This document shows, piece by piece, positions 19,484-29,769 of a DNA stretch of 39,222 nt; position 1 is the stretch's first letter; each line of letters opens with the position of its first letter. The stretch spans positions 3,678,968 through 3,718,189 of the forward strand of contig BFEA01000005.1 of the NCBI GenBank assembly GCA_003427395.1. Reading direction: 5' to 3'. The notes beneath the pieces were generated by a model. The model saw nothing but the letters and a program-made list of their open reading frames with translations, did not search any database and was not told the origin of the DNA. Position numbers and translations under genes: made by a program. The DNA comes from Chara braunii (Eukaryota; Streptophyta; Charophyceae; Charales; Characeae).

Positions 19484-20249
19484 TCAGGTTACAGCATAGT
19501 GGTCGCCCCAAGAAGTGCAATACTTGACAAAGTGTTGCCCAGCACATCTGAGGCAGACGCTGGCATCCTTCCTCTTTTGCCATCGCCCCTCTGGCAAGTC
19601 TCTCCGTGGGAGAGAGGAAGGATCCATGGGGTTAGCTGAACATTTGGCAAACTTGGGCAGATTTTGCTTCTGAGGTCCACAAGGGTGTTTGCCAGACCCC
19701 AGAGGAGAGGGGAACCTTTGTCTCTGGAGCTGATTTGCACCCTTCATTGCGCTTACCAGTTCCTGAGCCAAAGTCAGAAAAGCCTGGTCTCGGAAGCCCC
19801 CTGCACCTTGACCAGCTGAGGGAGTCAATCCTCTCTGGTCAAAGCCTGCAGAGCCTTCCACGGACTCCACCGTGTGAAGCATCCCTTTGCTCTTCTTTTG
19901 ACTCTGAGAAGGGGAGGTGCGTCCCATCTGGGAAGTGGACTGCATTTGGAGTTTGGTCTCCAGATCCAAGGTTGCTCTGCCAAAGGCCTTCTAGTCCTTG
20001 TGACCTGCAGAAAATAGGGCCTATACATAAGTTATCGGGGTAGCCTGGACAAACAATTGCAATTTGTCCTGGTCTGACATGGATAACCCAGGTGTAGAGG
20101 TTAGCTTTTCCCAAACTGTGTAGATCTTGGAGAGGGATCCCTGCCACTGTGACTGGCCTATCCTCACAAGCTCTGCAGCAGCTTTCTTGACTCTCTCTAG
20201 ATCGACGAACCTCTCCCCAAAGCCCTTAAATATGTGGTCCAATCCTACT
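19484..20249 (-). pseudogene. gag pseudogene, minus strand (element 5)
   Basis: A single minus-strand frame runs from 20249 to 19484 with in-frame stops at 20021-20023 and 19991-19993. The N-terminal part has gag-like helices (RVKKAAAELVRIGQSQWQG ... KIYTVWEKLTSTPGLSMSD). The C-terminus has a knuckle-like CLRCAGQHFVKYC, with one residue fewer than the standard CX2CX4HX4C spacing. The frame is cut at 20249 by the LTR of element 6. It is not closely related to the gag of element 1 or element 4. Confidence 0.6.
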
Positions 20250-20760
20250 TGTTACGGACTCCGCCAGGGCTGGATCGCAGGCTTGCTGTATTTATTCTTT
20301 TTTTTTGTTTTTACACTTTTTTCCCCTTTGTTTTTGCTTTTCTGATTTCAGACAGTTGGCGCCATCTGCATTCAGGCACCCGTTTTCAAAATCCCTCTTT
20401 TGGGACTTTCGGACACTTGGCGCCATCCGACATTCTGGCGCCCACTCTGAGACTTTCGATTTCAGTTTTGGCCCTGAGGCATTTCCACTTCCGCCCTCAG
20501 GACCGTACTTGAGTCCAATACTTGTGTACGGACTCAAGCACAGTATGGGCAACCACTTTTCAGCCTTAGTGCTTGTGTTCAGTGTGACTTCGCTGCGACA
20601 TTGTGTTCAGGAATTCAAGACTGCGACTTTGCGCCTTTGCCACTTTGTGTCTGTGTCCGTCGAGTCGTGTCGAGTCTGTGTTGAGTTGAGTGAGCATGTG
20701 TGTGTGCTATCACTCTCCCTCTCTCCCCAAGCCTCACTGCTTTGCCTCTGCCTCATCACA
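20250..20760 (+). mobile_element. 5' LTR of element 6
   Basis: It starts TGTTACGGACTCCGCCAGGG and ends CTCATCACA, 511 bp with TG...CA ends, followed at once by a PBS. Repeated TGGCGCC(A/C) motifs occur at about 20356-20445. It belongs to the same family as the truncated LTR at 2244. It lies within the gag pseudogene of element 5. Confidence 0.75.
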
Positions 20761-20761
20761 C

Positions 20762-20773
20762 TGGTATCGGAGC
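20762..20773 (+). promoter_or_regulatory. Primer-binding site, element 6
   Basis: TGGTATCGGAGC differs by one base from the element 4 site and lies one base after the LTR. It is a probable initiator-Met tRNA primer site. Confidence 0.75.
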
Positions 20774-21323
20774 GGCATCGATTGGCCTTCCGCCCGCCCT
20801 AATCGACGCGGAGCAGCCTTGTCATCATCATCTCCATCGTCGACACTGCCACGTCATCATCGCCATGTCTTCGTCAATGACATTGCCACGCAATCATCAT
20901 CGTCATCGACATTGCCACGTCATCGTCATCGTCGCCGTTGCCACATCATCAACAATCCTAGAATCGCTGACAACACGCAGGTACGCTATTATTATTTTTT
21001 TCTTTTCTTTTCTCTTCCTTCTTTTCTCTTTCCTTTCTTATCTCTTCTTCTCCGTCGCTTCTCCCTTCGTTTCCCCCCTCGTCGTCCTCATTGTTCCCCC
21101 CCCCCCCCCCCCCCGATCGTTCTCTGAAATCGAAACCCCGAAATTGAAATCAATTCGATTTCGATTCGATTATGGAATCACCAAAATTGAAACCCCGAAA
21201 TCAAAATCAATTTGATTTGCCCCACATCCTCGATCTTCATCATCTTCATTCTTCCTCCCCCCCCCCCCACACGTCATTGTCATCGTCGTTGCTGCCACGT
21301 CATCAATGATCCTGGAATCGTCG
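20774..21323 (+). other. Internal leader of element 6 with repeats
   Basis: CAT/GTC-rich units containing TTGCCACGTCATC recur. The stretch GTCGCCGTTGCCACATCATC (about 20930) is echoed at about 21285 just before the gap. GAAACCCCGAAATTGAAATC occurs at about 21130 and again, varied, at about 21189. CGCAG/GTACGC at about 20980 resembles a splice donor. Poly-C runs (21098-21113 and 21257-21267) are present. No gag is visible before the gap. Confidence 0.5.
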
Positions 21324-21787
21324 NNNNNNNNNNNNNNNNNNNNNNNNNNNNNNNNNNNNNNNNNNNNNNNNNNNNNNNNNNNNNNNNNNNNNNNNNNNNN
21401 NNNNNNNNNNNNNNNNNNNNNNNNNNNNNNNNNNNNNNNNNNNNNNNNNNNNNNNNNNNNNNNNNNNNNNNNNNNNNNNNNNNNNNNNNNNNNNNNNNNN
21501 NNNNNNNNNNNNNNNNNNNNNNNNNNNNNNNNNNNNNNNNNNNNNNNNNNNNNNNNNNNNNNNNNNNNNNNNNNNNNNNNNNNNNNNNNNNNNNNNNNNN
21601 NNNNNNNNNNNNNNNNNNNNNNNNNNNNNNNNNNNNNNNNNNNNNNNNNNNNNNNNNNNNNNNNNNNNNNNNNNNNNNNNNNNNNNNNNNNNNNNNNNNN
21701 NNNNNNNNNNNNNNNNNNNNNNNNNNNNNNNNNNNNNNNNNNNNNNNNNNNNNNNNNNNNNNNNNNNNNNNNNNNNNNNNNNNNNNN
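21324..21787. other. Assembly gap (464 N)
   Basis: Unknown sequence; any ORF crossing it is meaningless. The left side is the element 6 leader; the right side is unrelated C-rich DNA, so the rest of element 6 may be missing here. Confidence 1.
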
Positions 21788-21891
21788 ACTTTCCCACCCC
21801 CCCGCCCCCTGCCACGATTCCCCCCCAATCCTGCACAATCTTGACCTCCCTCCCGCTGCATTCCCCCACACCACTCTGCGCTGTCGAGCGC

Positions 21892-22325
21892 ATCAGTCCG
21901 GCACCACACAAGGTAGCGCGGGACCCTCCCGGCCGCGTCGCGCAGGAGTTGGTCTAATTCCTCGTTGCGAATATACACATGGAGCTTCCGCAAGCTGCTC
22001 CGGCCGAGAGCGCCAGCCATACCTCTCGCGAGCCCCTACGACTGCATAGGGCCTACGCGAGGCACGACTTACCTCCACCTTACGGGAGTTGTCACCTCCC
22101 TTCGGTGGGCGTATCCCCTCTGAGCTACCAGTCCACAATACGAAAGTTGATCAGTTGCAATCGCAGAGGTGTACCAGCCGAGAGCGTTTTCTCGTTCGCT
22201 GTAGCATAGGGGTACACGCGGTCCCACGCCTCTATCGGGCCCGCACATGAACCGACGCACTGGGGAGGCTGAGATCCCAAGCGCGACTCGACGACGGTCG
22301 ACTAGGACGTATCCCACTCACCACG
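21892..22325 (-). repeat. Terminal repeat of the element 8 family, copy 1
   Basis: It aligns, in the same minus orientation, with 31118-31590, and both copies end at the same CTCGACA. Shared landmarks on the minus strand are GTCGACTAGG-type sequence, GAACGAG(A/C)AAACGC, CACCTCTGC, GGTAGCTC(A/G)G, GGTGACAAC and GTCGTAGGGG. A weak coding scrap (LLRDAAGR ... TDALD, compare LLRDMAGR ... ADALD) is also shared. Copy 1 is diverged. Confidence 0.7.
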
Positions 22326-22330
22326 CGCAC

Positions 22331-22748
22331 ACCACACTACGAACACAAAAATAAACACACACACACACATCAAACAACGCGACAACACTCCTAGTCCCTT
22401 CAGTAGCCATCTTATAACTTTCCGACACGGAAATCGGATAGGCGACCCGCGCGAGACTTAGTATAAAATCGCGCGGGCGCAGGGTCTTCTCATATCGACT
22501 AGCAGTGCATAAATGTGCGAGCAATCGCAATGATGGCGTACTATGTAGTACCCATACTCATGCAGTCGTCTCTTATTGCCCTGGAGACCAGCTCCATCAT
22601 CTAGGGCCTCGAGAGAAGTCAAGGGGTTTGACTTTGACTACTGCCACGGACTACAAAGTCCAACTATAGAAATCTCTAAGAAGCAAAAGGCAAAAAGGGA
22701 TCTCCCTTTTCTCTAAAAAGAAAACATAATCTGTTTAACCCTTGTGCA
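22331..22748. other. Simple sequence and a hairpin; no gene
   Basis: A CA run (22348-22368) is followed by a perfect 9-bp hairpin, CCCGCGCGA (22446-22454) with TCGCGCGGG (22469-22477), whose 14-nt loop contains TATAAAA. A second hairpin, GTACTA-TG-TAGTAC, lies at about 22535-22548. Confidence 0.5.
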
Positions 22749-22885
22749 TGGTCACAATAGACCGCGCGAACACTCAAGCCATATATATATATATCGTCAA
22801 ATAGAACTGGTCACAATAGACCGCGCGAACACTCAAGCCATATATATATCGTCAAATATATATATATATATGTATATATATAAAT
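22749..22885 (+). repeat. 59-bp tandem duplication and AT microsatellite
   Basis: TGGTCACAATAGACCGCGCG starts at 22749 and again at 22808. Each copy ends in an AT run, and the second is followed by a longer (AT)n to about 22885. Confidence 0.85.
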
Positions 22886-23639
22886 AAGGGTTATTAATAT
22901 AGGACGATCACTTCTCACAGTCACAGTGGGACTTCTCTCAACCATATATATGTATGTGATCGCAGGCAGTCACATCCAGAATCCGAACCACAAAACATAC
23001 CTTCCTTTGGCCCTTAGTCTTCTTTCGTTCCCTGGTAGTAGAAACTGGAACACTACGGGTATCCTGCCGGTGTCCCGTCGTGTCTGCCTCCTATCGTCTG
23101 CTGTACCTTCACCACCCTTTGATCTGCTCATCAGCTAGGCAGACACTGTCTGCACTAGTGTCCTCCCTGGGACCTACCATAGCATGCGTCTGACCGGTTC
23201 TAAAAATAAATAAAATGAGATAATGTCCAGCGAGTTACCTAGACTACCAATCAAGCGGTATCAACAGCATTCTACATGGACTATACACATAGTCTACTTC
23301 TATCCTGATTAGTGATCTTACAAAACCTCTGAGAAGAACTGAGTATGGTAGAATCTTACAGTCCTACTCTAGGTTGTCCGTTAGGTGTCAGCAGTCGACC
23401 AACCAACTAATCAAAGTAAAAATAAACTAATGTGAGCAGATGTATGCACAATAGGTATAATAGTGTTTGCCAGTTGAGTCCTCAATTGAAATCTGCTTCC
23501 CCATATCCAACGTGCCTGTGAGCATCATCAAGCAGCAGTGTCTAAGGTGTTCATTAATGGCCCACCGCTGTGCCCAAGGTGTATGCTTATGACGAGCCTG
23601 CCCTTTCTTTATCCTCGCGTGCAACGAGCCTTGTCTGAC
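22886..23639. other. No gene recognised
   Basis: Mixed-composition DNA with only short ORFs and no repeat that I can place. Confidence 0.35.
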
Positions 23640-23735
23640 TGATCTGGCTGATCAAGGGGCAATTTAAGGACAGCCCCCGAGACTCCTCAGGAATGATTTA
23701 ACGTCGCAATCAGGATGACGATCACAACCAGTGGA
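23640..23735 (-). mobile_element. Remnant of an element 4-type leader, inverted
   Basis: On the minus strand, TTGCGACGTTAAA, ATTCCTGAGGAGT, CGGGGG and CCTTAAAT occur in the same order and spacing as at 10723-10772 in the element 4 leader. No adjoining coding sequence is recognised. Confidence 0.6.
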
Positions 23736-24042
23736 CAGTTCAGACCCCAACCAAAAATGTTTATAGACGGTCTGGGAGCGTCTGCTTAGGACTGGTCATT
23801 CCGCACACCCCTTCTATCAGCGCAGCAAAGAGCCTCAAAGGACAAAGTAGCAAAGAGCCTCAAAGTGCCAGGGCCCTTCAAAGGCACCGCCCTCTCCTGC
23901 CAGATGCGCCATTGGGAAGAATGTCGTATCTCAAGATAGAGCGCACACGACTCCTCACCAAAGAGAGGACACTCAAGGTTGGACTCACTTCCTCACGGTA
24001 AGAAGAGATTGAGAGGGTAGAAAAGGAATGGGAACAACGTAC

Positions 24043-24138
24043 CTGGAGATAGCTGCCCCCAACCACAGATTTCTCACCAATTGGGCCGACGTGAATTTCG
24101 ATGGCCTCGGTACCGCCCACAACGCGATGCAGTGCAAC
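24043..24138 (-). CDS. Weak candidate exon, minus strand
   Basis: The minus strand shows 32 open codons (beginning VALHRVVGGTEAIEIHVGPI) ending at a good 5' splice site CAG/GTACGT. The only usable 3' splice site (GGTTGAG) has a poor pyrimidine tract. The exon would be phase 0 at both ends, and therefore cannot sit between the exons at 25289-25404 and 7388-7892 without breaking the frame. Protein-like composition is the main support. Confidence 0.2.
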
Positions 24139-24519
24139 CTCAACCAAAATGCCACGTCAGCATGCTCTCATTATCATACATACATCCGCTGTTGCCACAA
24201 CTCCCACACTGTCGCCGCAGCCTTCCAGCGGCCGGCCCCTCTACCTGGGCCCCGCTCTATCAAGTGAGCGCCAAAGTATCCTTACTGCACAGTATCCAAA
24301 GTCGCTCCTCTCTGTCTGGCGCCCAGCGCCCAGCCTACTCTACTCGACTACCCTACCTACAGCTGTGTTCACGCAACAGGCTCGGTTTGCCTCTCGAAGA
24401 CCAATTTACATGATGTCAACACCATAGTCGACCTCTCTTCATGCACCAGGTACGTATCCCGTCACCCTCATCAGACCTTGATAACCCACCAGATCACCCC
24501 CTCTTACCCCCGGCGGGAC
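24139..24519. other. No gene recognised
   Basis: Short overlapping ORFs of unremarkable composition. A donor-like CACCAG/GTACGT lies near 24447 (+). Confidence 0.3.
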
Positions 24520-24900
24520 CGACCGGTGGGACCGGCCGGTCGACCGGTCCGGTTGCCTCCCGCCGGCCTACAGCGCATCACAAAAAAAAGGCCGGTGGGA
24601 CCGGCCGGTCGACCGGTCCGGTTGCCTCCCGGCGGCCTACAGTGCATCACAGAAAAAAGGCCGAAACAATTTTTTTTTGGGCCAGGAGGCCCCCACACGG
24701 GTTGTGGGGGCCTCCTGGCCCAAAAAAAAATCGAACCGGTACCACAGGCCCGCCTATGTGCTTCCAAAACGGCGGCCTCTCTGGACCGCTGATCGAGGCA
24801 GATCGGCGGCCCAGATGAGGCCGCCGTTTTGAAAGTTGGAGGGAGGGCAGTCCTCCCCGTTTTCCTGCCTTTCAGAGTTGGAGGGAGGGCAGCCACGAGT
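24520..24900. repeat. GC-rich foldback region with a perfect 28-bp hairpin
   Basis: A 69-bp direct duplication (CCGGTGGGACCGGCCGG at 24523 and 24592) is followed by a perfect inverted repeat, arms 24670-24697 and 24703-24730 with a 5-nt loop. The arms begin with nine T and end with nine A. A second perfect 15-bp inverted repeat follows (CAAAACGGCGGCCTC at 24765-24779, complement at 24817-24831). GTTGGAGGGAGGGCAG is then directly repeated near 24835 and 24884. ORFs here are by-products of the repeats. Confidence 0.85.
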
Positions 24901-25288
24901 TGCCCGTCGCCGTCGCCGTCGTCGCCCGTGGCAGCTCCCGTCGTCGCCTCCTACAAGCTTTTCAACCTATTTTAGTTGAAGGAAATGTCGAATTTTGGCC
25001 TCTGATGAATATTCAGGCCCGCCTTCACTTAGGGGGGGCACTCGGCTTGCTGGGGGCCTCTGCCCAGAACATGTGTTTGCCCGATCAGGGCCCCTACACC
25101 CATCCCACACCCGTATACGTACGCGGGGTGCAACCTATGGTCAGAGCAATCAAAACCACAGGCAAATGCTAATTACATTTAATAAACAACAAGATTGCAA
25201 CTCGCAAGTTAAAGTCGAATGAAACACGAGAGAATATCAAAATCAACCTGGGCCTGATTTGACCGGTAGGAATTTTGGAGAGACATAC
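24901..25288. other. No gene; contains half of an inverted dispersed repeat
   Basis: GCCCGCCTTCACTTAGGG at about 25018-25036, with about 60 bp before it, matches in inverted orientation 26984-27065. Confidence 0.5.
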
Positions 25289-25404
25289 CTTCCTAGGACA
25301 CCGATCAGAAGTGCTGATCTACAATGAGCTTTAGTTCCTTGACCTCTCCGAAGAATGGGCATCAGCCGCCGAAAAATTATGTCTTGATAGCACCAACTCC
25401 AGCC
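25289..25404 (-). CDS. Candidate internal exon of the host gene
   Basis: On the minus strand a pyrimidine-rich 3' splice site (CTCTCTCTCTTATCCAAAG) precedes 25404. A strong 5' splice site (AAG/GTATGT) follows 25289. The 116 nt are open in the frame that reads GWSWCYQDIIFRRLMPILRR and later HCRSALLIGVLG. It starts in phase 0, as required after the exon at 26078-26723, and leaves two bases, as required before the exon at 7388-7892. The basic and aliphatic content suggests a folded helical segment. I do not recognise the family. The phase agreement on both sides is the best evidence. Confidence 0.5.
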
Positions 25405-26077
25405 CTTTGGATAAGAGAGAGAGTGCACAATGAACACAGGCAATTATGTACCATCAGCGAATTCTGTCCTCCACCAGTAGTGCACAAGAAAGATTGAACT
25501 CTACAGTTGGGAGAGAGAAGAGAGAGGTCGCTTGGCAATCACAAGAATGGGAAAACGGTTCTTCATGATAACTGCTAAATTCGGAACAGTAAAGAATCAA
25601 ACGGCTTCTTTCAAAAAAAGAATCGGATGCAAAAATAGAGGTGAGAGAAAGAACAAATGGAAGCATAAGTATAACGAACAGTCTTGACTTTGGAGTGAAG
25701 TTTCGGAGACAATCTGAAACACACAGTCCGTTCACTAGATATATTCAGACAACAAATTCCGAGTTTCTAACCCAGTCATGAATAATGTGCGCAGCTTTAG
25801 GAATCCGGTGCAAGCATGGGGAAATTGTGTACTTGTGTACTACATTTTTTTTTCTTTTTTCCCTCCCTCTCTTTTTTAAGTTCTATTCTTTTTCATGCAA
25901 AGGACGACAGCATTGGGATATCAACTTTGAACTGACTGGGCCAAGGAATTCGGATTTATTTGCTTTCATTCCCCTAGTTCCACCTGGATTCAAACTCGGG
26001 TCTGTACAGGCCCACTCGTAATTATGCACCGGAGCTTGGAACAAAGAAAACAGAACAGCGGTGACTAACCAGCATAC

Positions 26078-26723
26078 CTTCTGCGCCATCACCAGCTCCA
26101 AACACCTTGCCACCTGCCAGAAGCGGTCATCAATGCCTGATTCGTCATCATTTGGGGCTCCCATTCCCACCATGTGTGACCCTTTGTCGACTTCTTGTTC
26201 TCTTGGCATTGCAATTCCATTGCCGCGTTCTGCGATGTCCAAAGCTTTCCTCTGCGCATCTGCATCTTGGCTGCCATTGTTTTGCAGCAGATTATTCCGC
26301 GTAGCCTGCAGGCCGGTTCTCCCAGCCATTCTCCCCAGGTCACAGTCATCACGCCCTGTAAAGATGGTTGTGTGATGCTCCTTGATGGCCAGTTTCTTCA
26401 CCGTTGGGAGCATCGGTACTTTTCCATTTCTTTCCGATACAGATAACCCAGCCGCTTTCCACACCGATGCAGTTTCAAGCGACAGGCATGAGGAGCCAGA
26501 CCTCGTGTCAGCAGACTCATCACTCGTCATGGCGACATCAGAGTGGATGGAAGAAACATTGACGCAGCCATTCAATTGATTGCTAACGCTGTTTCGTGAA
26601 ACTGGCTGAAGATGTTCCCAGCGGGCACCCCCGTCTGCACCAGGCTCAAGAAGCTCATCTAGTCCGAGCAGAACGCAAGCTGCATAGGAAGTTGGAGCAG
26701 CGGGATGATTGCCAATAAACACA
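26078..26723 (-). CDS. Candidate large internal exon of the host gene
   Basis: A 3' splice site (TATTGAATACAG, with a T-rich tract upstream) precedes 26723. AAG/GTATGC follows 26078. The 646-nt frame encodes about 215 residues starting VFIGNHPAAPTSYAACVLLG and ending FWQVARCLELVMAQK. The middle is hydrophilic (Ser, Asp, Asn, Gln-rich, probably disordered); both ends look structured. It starts inside a codon, so there must be an upstream exon, and it ends in phase 0. The frame extends past both splice sites by chance, into a poly-Phe stretch upstream. There is no retroelement motif and no recognised domain. Confidence 0.52.
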
Positions 26724-27513
26724 CTGTATTCAATACAAAGTGTGGAGGAAAAGAAAACGAAAAAACATACCAAGAGAAATGAGAAACAGACAAAATCAAA
26801 CACTTCAGAATAGGCAGTAAAGTTGACTAAACATGAGCATCAGCAATTTGCCAAATGAACCAACTGGTGTAACTCACTTGGTACACACCTGAACTGTTAA
26901 AATGTGGACCTAAAAATGTGAACCTAAGTTTGAACTCCACTGTGTGAGGATTTAGGTCATCGGCACGCCCATGAGGGTAACAGCAAGCATGTGCCCGCCC
27001 TAAGTGAAGGCGGGCCCCGAATCTGAATGAGGCCTGAATTCGTCAAATTTACAAAGCTTTGGTGGGCGCCAGACAGTTGCCAAGCGCCAGTTGGTTACAT
27101 CCGTCCTGCTCGTGAGAATCAGAAATATTTGTGAGCCTTCTAGGCTCTTCCAGCCACGCAGGGGAAGCAGGGAACACCACACATTTCCGCCTGGGTGGTT
27201 GGGCACACCTAACCAATTCGGTCCCAGTCCATTGTCTGAATGGGCCTGGGTGCAGAGACTTTGGCCCGACGTGAAGCTACTGGGCGCAAAGTCGCCAGTC
27301 CCAGGCAAGCTGTTGCATACCGTAATGGTACAGACCACAACAAGAACCGACCTCTCTCACATAGTACAGGATAGCGCAGCGGAAGGCTAAAATACCAATG
27401 ATCAGACCAATCAATGTCGCAATGCAGACCAAACATACATCATCATCATCGCAAGGTGTGAAGGGGTCTGGCGCTCACACAGGACGAATGGGCCAGTCCC
27501 AACCATACACAGA
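26724..27513. other. Intergenic or intronic DNA with inverted dispersed repeat
   Basis: CCCTAAGTGAAGGCGGGCC at about 26998-27016 is the inverted partner of 25018-25036, and weaker similarity continues for some 60 bp. No gene is seen; ORFs at 27000-27440 have no convincing features. Confidence 0.4.
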
Positions 27514-27663
27514 CGAGGAGGAGGGGAATCAGACAAAGAAGAGGAGGAAGATGGGAATGTCGTCAACACCAAGTCTTCGATATAGACCCCAAATAATCCC
27601 TCGTCCAATGTCTCGATCCCAATGTCGAGTCTGAATCCAAATGTCGTCAAATCTCAAAGTCGC

Positions 27664-27743
<80 letters not shown>

Positions 27744-28412
27744 GTCTGTAGATGCTGAGAAGTTAGGTAGCGAGAGGGTGACGGAGAGATGGTGGACTTA
27801 GAGGAGGAAGAAGAACTCTCTCTCTCTCTCTCTCTCTTGTGCCAAGTACTGACCTGTGAAGGTGGCGNCTTGTTGCAGGTACATCGAAGACGAAGCCGGA
27901 GCTATGGCGCCACAGGTAAGTCTCCCTGGCCTCCGCCCTCTCTCTCTCTCCCAACGCTACCCTAAGCTCCTAATAGCGCCCAGCGCTGAAGACTACTCCT
28001 AGCGCTAGCTACTACTCCTGCCACGCTCCTGCAGAGTGCTGCGGTCGAATCCTGAAGACCTCCTGAACTGCACGTGAAGTGCCTGTGAACTCCCCGTGAA
28101 CTGCCTGCAGCCTGCAGGGCGGACCAGTACTATATAGTGCTGGTCCTGCCTGGGAGGCTGCTCTTGCCCATGCCGAATCGTGCCAAACCCTGGTGTTGAA
28201 GTTCAAACAAAGGTTGTTTTGAAACAGGCCCAAAAATGGCCTGCGCTAAACCCTGGTCTGGCGCCTAAGTTTCAGGGCAGGTCGACTTTATGAGGGCCTG
28301 AAAATGGCCCTCCTTTTCAGGCTTTTAGGCTGAAACGACACAGGGCCTGGAGGGCCCTTATTTTCTGTCTGGTCGGGCCCTGCAGTCCTGTGTGGATGCG
28401 CAGCATGCCACC
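27514..28412 (-). repeat. Possible 3' LTR region of element 7, with CT microsatellite
   Basis: 27514-27806 is a direct copy of 38934-39222, including GATGGGAATGTCGTCAACAC, a ~73-bp CT run (27668-27740) and CGAGAGGGTGA after it. The two copies bracket the minus-strand pol genes of element 7. A purine tract (minus AAGGAGGGGGGGGTGG, about 28413-28428) lies between pol and this block. That arrangement suggests these are LTR parts. There is an N at 27868. The rest (27810-28410) has many imperfect palindromes (for example around GTACTATATAG at 28128) and a donor-like CACAG/GTAAGT near 27914 (+). Confidence 0.5.
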
Positions 28413-28499
28413 CCCCCCCTCCTTGAAAGACCGAGCTTACCTGCGAGGGCGAAGCGGCCTGGCGGAGGGAGGGACCAAAGTCCGGGTGGGAGGGGCAGG

Positions 28500-29769
28500 T
28501 CATGAAGCTTCCTTAGCTAGTCTCTGCCGTTCGTAGTGAGCATAGATCAGAGGTGAAAATGCTTGCAAATCTGCTCGTGAAAGCCATCGAGTGTCGTCAG
28601 GATCGCATGCTTTGAAGGTAACTTTGTACTGTCGAGGCTTGTTGCTGCACTTGCGATCCGTGATGAAGCGGTCGACTTCCTGATGACCATCCATAGTCGG
28701 AGTGTCTTGCGATCGCTGGTCTGAGAAGTCATCGTCCTTTGCTGGCGTGTATGTTGCCAGCTTCGAGGCGTGAAAGACTGGATGGCAAAGGATGGGCCGT
28801 CGGGCTCGTCGCCTGCGGCTGAACGGACGATCCATGGTCCAAACCACTTGGGGAGTAGCTTGCACGAAACATCCTGCTGGAGTGCGAACTCTTCCGCGGA
28901 GACCCAAACTCGGTTGCCGACGCAGATAGGACATGGTACGTGGCGCCTATTGGCTTGCTGCTGCATGCGGACTTGAGCCTTTTGCATGTTTGCACGGGCT
29001 TGAGCCAGCAATTCCTTGTATTTTCGGACAGAGGCGGGAGAGCAAGCGACGTTTATGTCGGTTGTTCGTGGAAGGAGAAGATCAGCAAAGATACGGCCTT
29101 TCCGGCCACCGTGATGCAACTCGAATGGAGTCGTGCCGATCGCCGGATTCAACAAAGTGTTGTAGGCGAACTCGATGTCGGGGAGGCGGTCAACCCAATC
29201 CTTCAAATCTAGACGGATGAGCGTACGAAGCATCATCTGAGCGGTTTGATGTGCCTGCTCCGTTTGCCCGTCCGTTTGTGGATGTCGGATTCCTGCAGGA
29301 GAGAAGTCCAGAACGCCGACATGAAACAAGGGTCACGGTCGCTAACGATGTCTTCCGGTTCGCTGTGGCTGCAAATCCAGCCGGTGTGCAAGAGGCGCGC
29401 AAGTTCGGGAGCCATGGCGTAGTACTTGCAAGGGAGAAATCTCGCGTATTTACTCAATCGTTCAACGACCGTGAGGATGTCGTTGTGCCCAAGGCGGTCG
29501 CGGGGAAATGGACCGGTGACGTCCATAGCAATGGAGAGGCCGGGTTCCTGTGGGATGGGCAATGGGCGCAACGTGCCGTAGGGATTGCAGTTGTGGGGCT
29601 TGCTTCGACGACAAACTTCGCAAGAGTCGCAATACCTAGTGACATCAGTAATAAGGTCGGGCCACTAGAATCGTTGCCGAAGTCGTGCGATAGTCCGATT
29701 GACTCCGAAATGGTCGGCGAGTCGCGAGTCGTGGTACTCGCCGAGAAGGCGAGTCCGAAGATGACAATC
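28500..29769 (-). pseudogene. pol: Integrase and chromodomain-like tail pseudogene (element 7)
   Basis: On the minus strand an HHCC domain (GEYHDSRLADHF ... CEVCRRSK) carries an internal TAG near 29670. The core follows: LSIAMDVTGPFP (Asp), IVSDRDPCF (Asp), a frameshift near 29300, then HPQTDGQTEQAHQ (Glu). The C-terminal domain (GNRVWVSAEEF ... KLLPKWFGPW) is frameshifted near 28785 and ends with VFHASKLATY and QYKVTFKACDPDDTRWLSR, resembling the tail of element 4 integrase. The stop is at about 28500. This lineage is distinct from elements 3 and 4. Confidence 0.85.

Noticed and set aside
21170-22049. ORFs of 200-250 codons spanning the assembly gap
   Set aside because: Most of their length is N; the ends have no shared meaning.
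24441-24896. 100-130 codon ORFs on both strands
   Set aside because: Open only because of GC-rich direct and inverted repeats; the same peptide is repeated by the 69-bp duplication.
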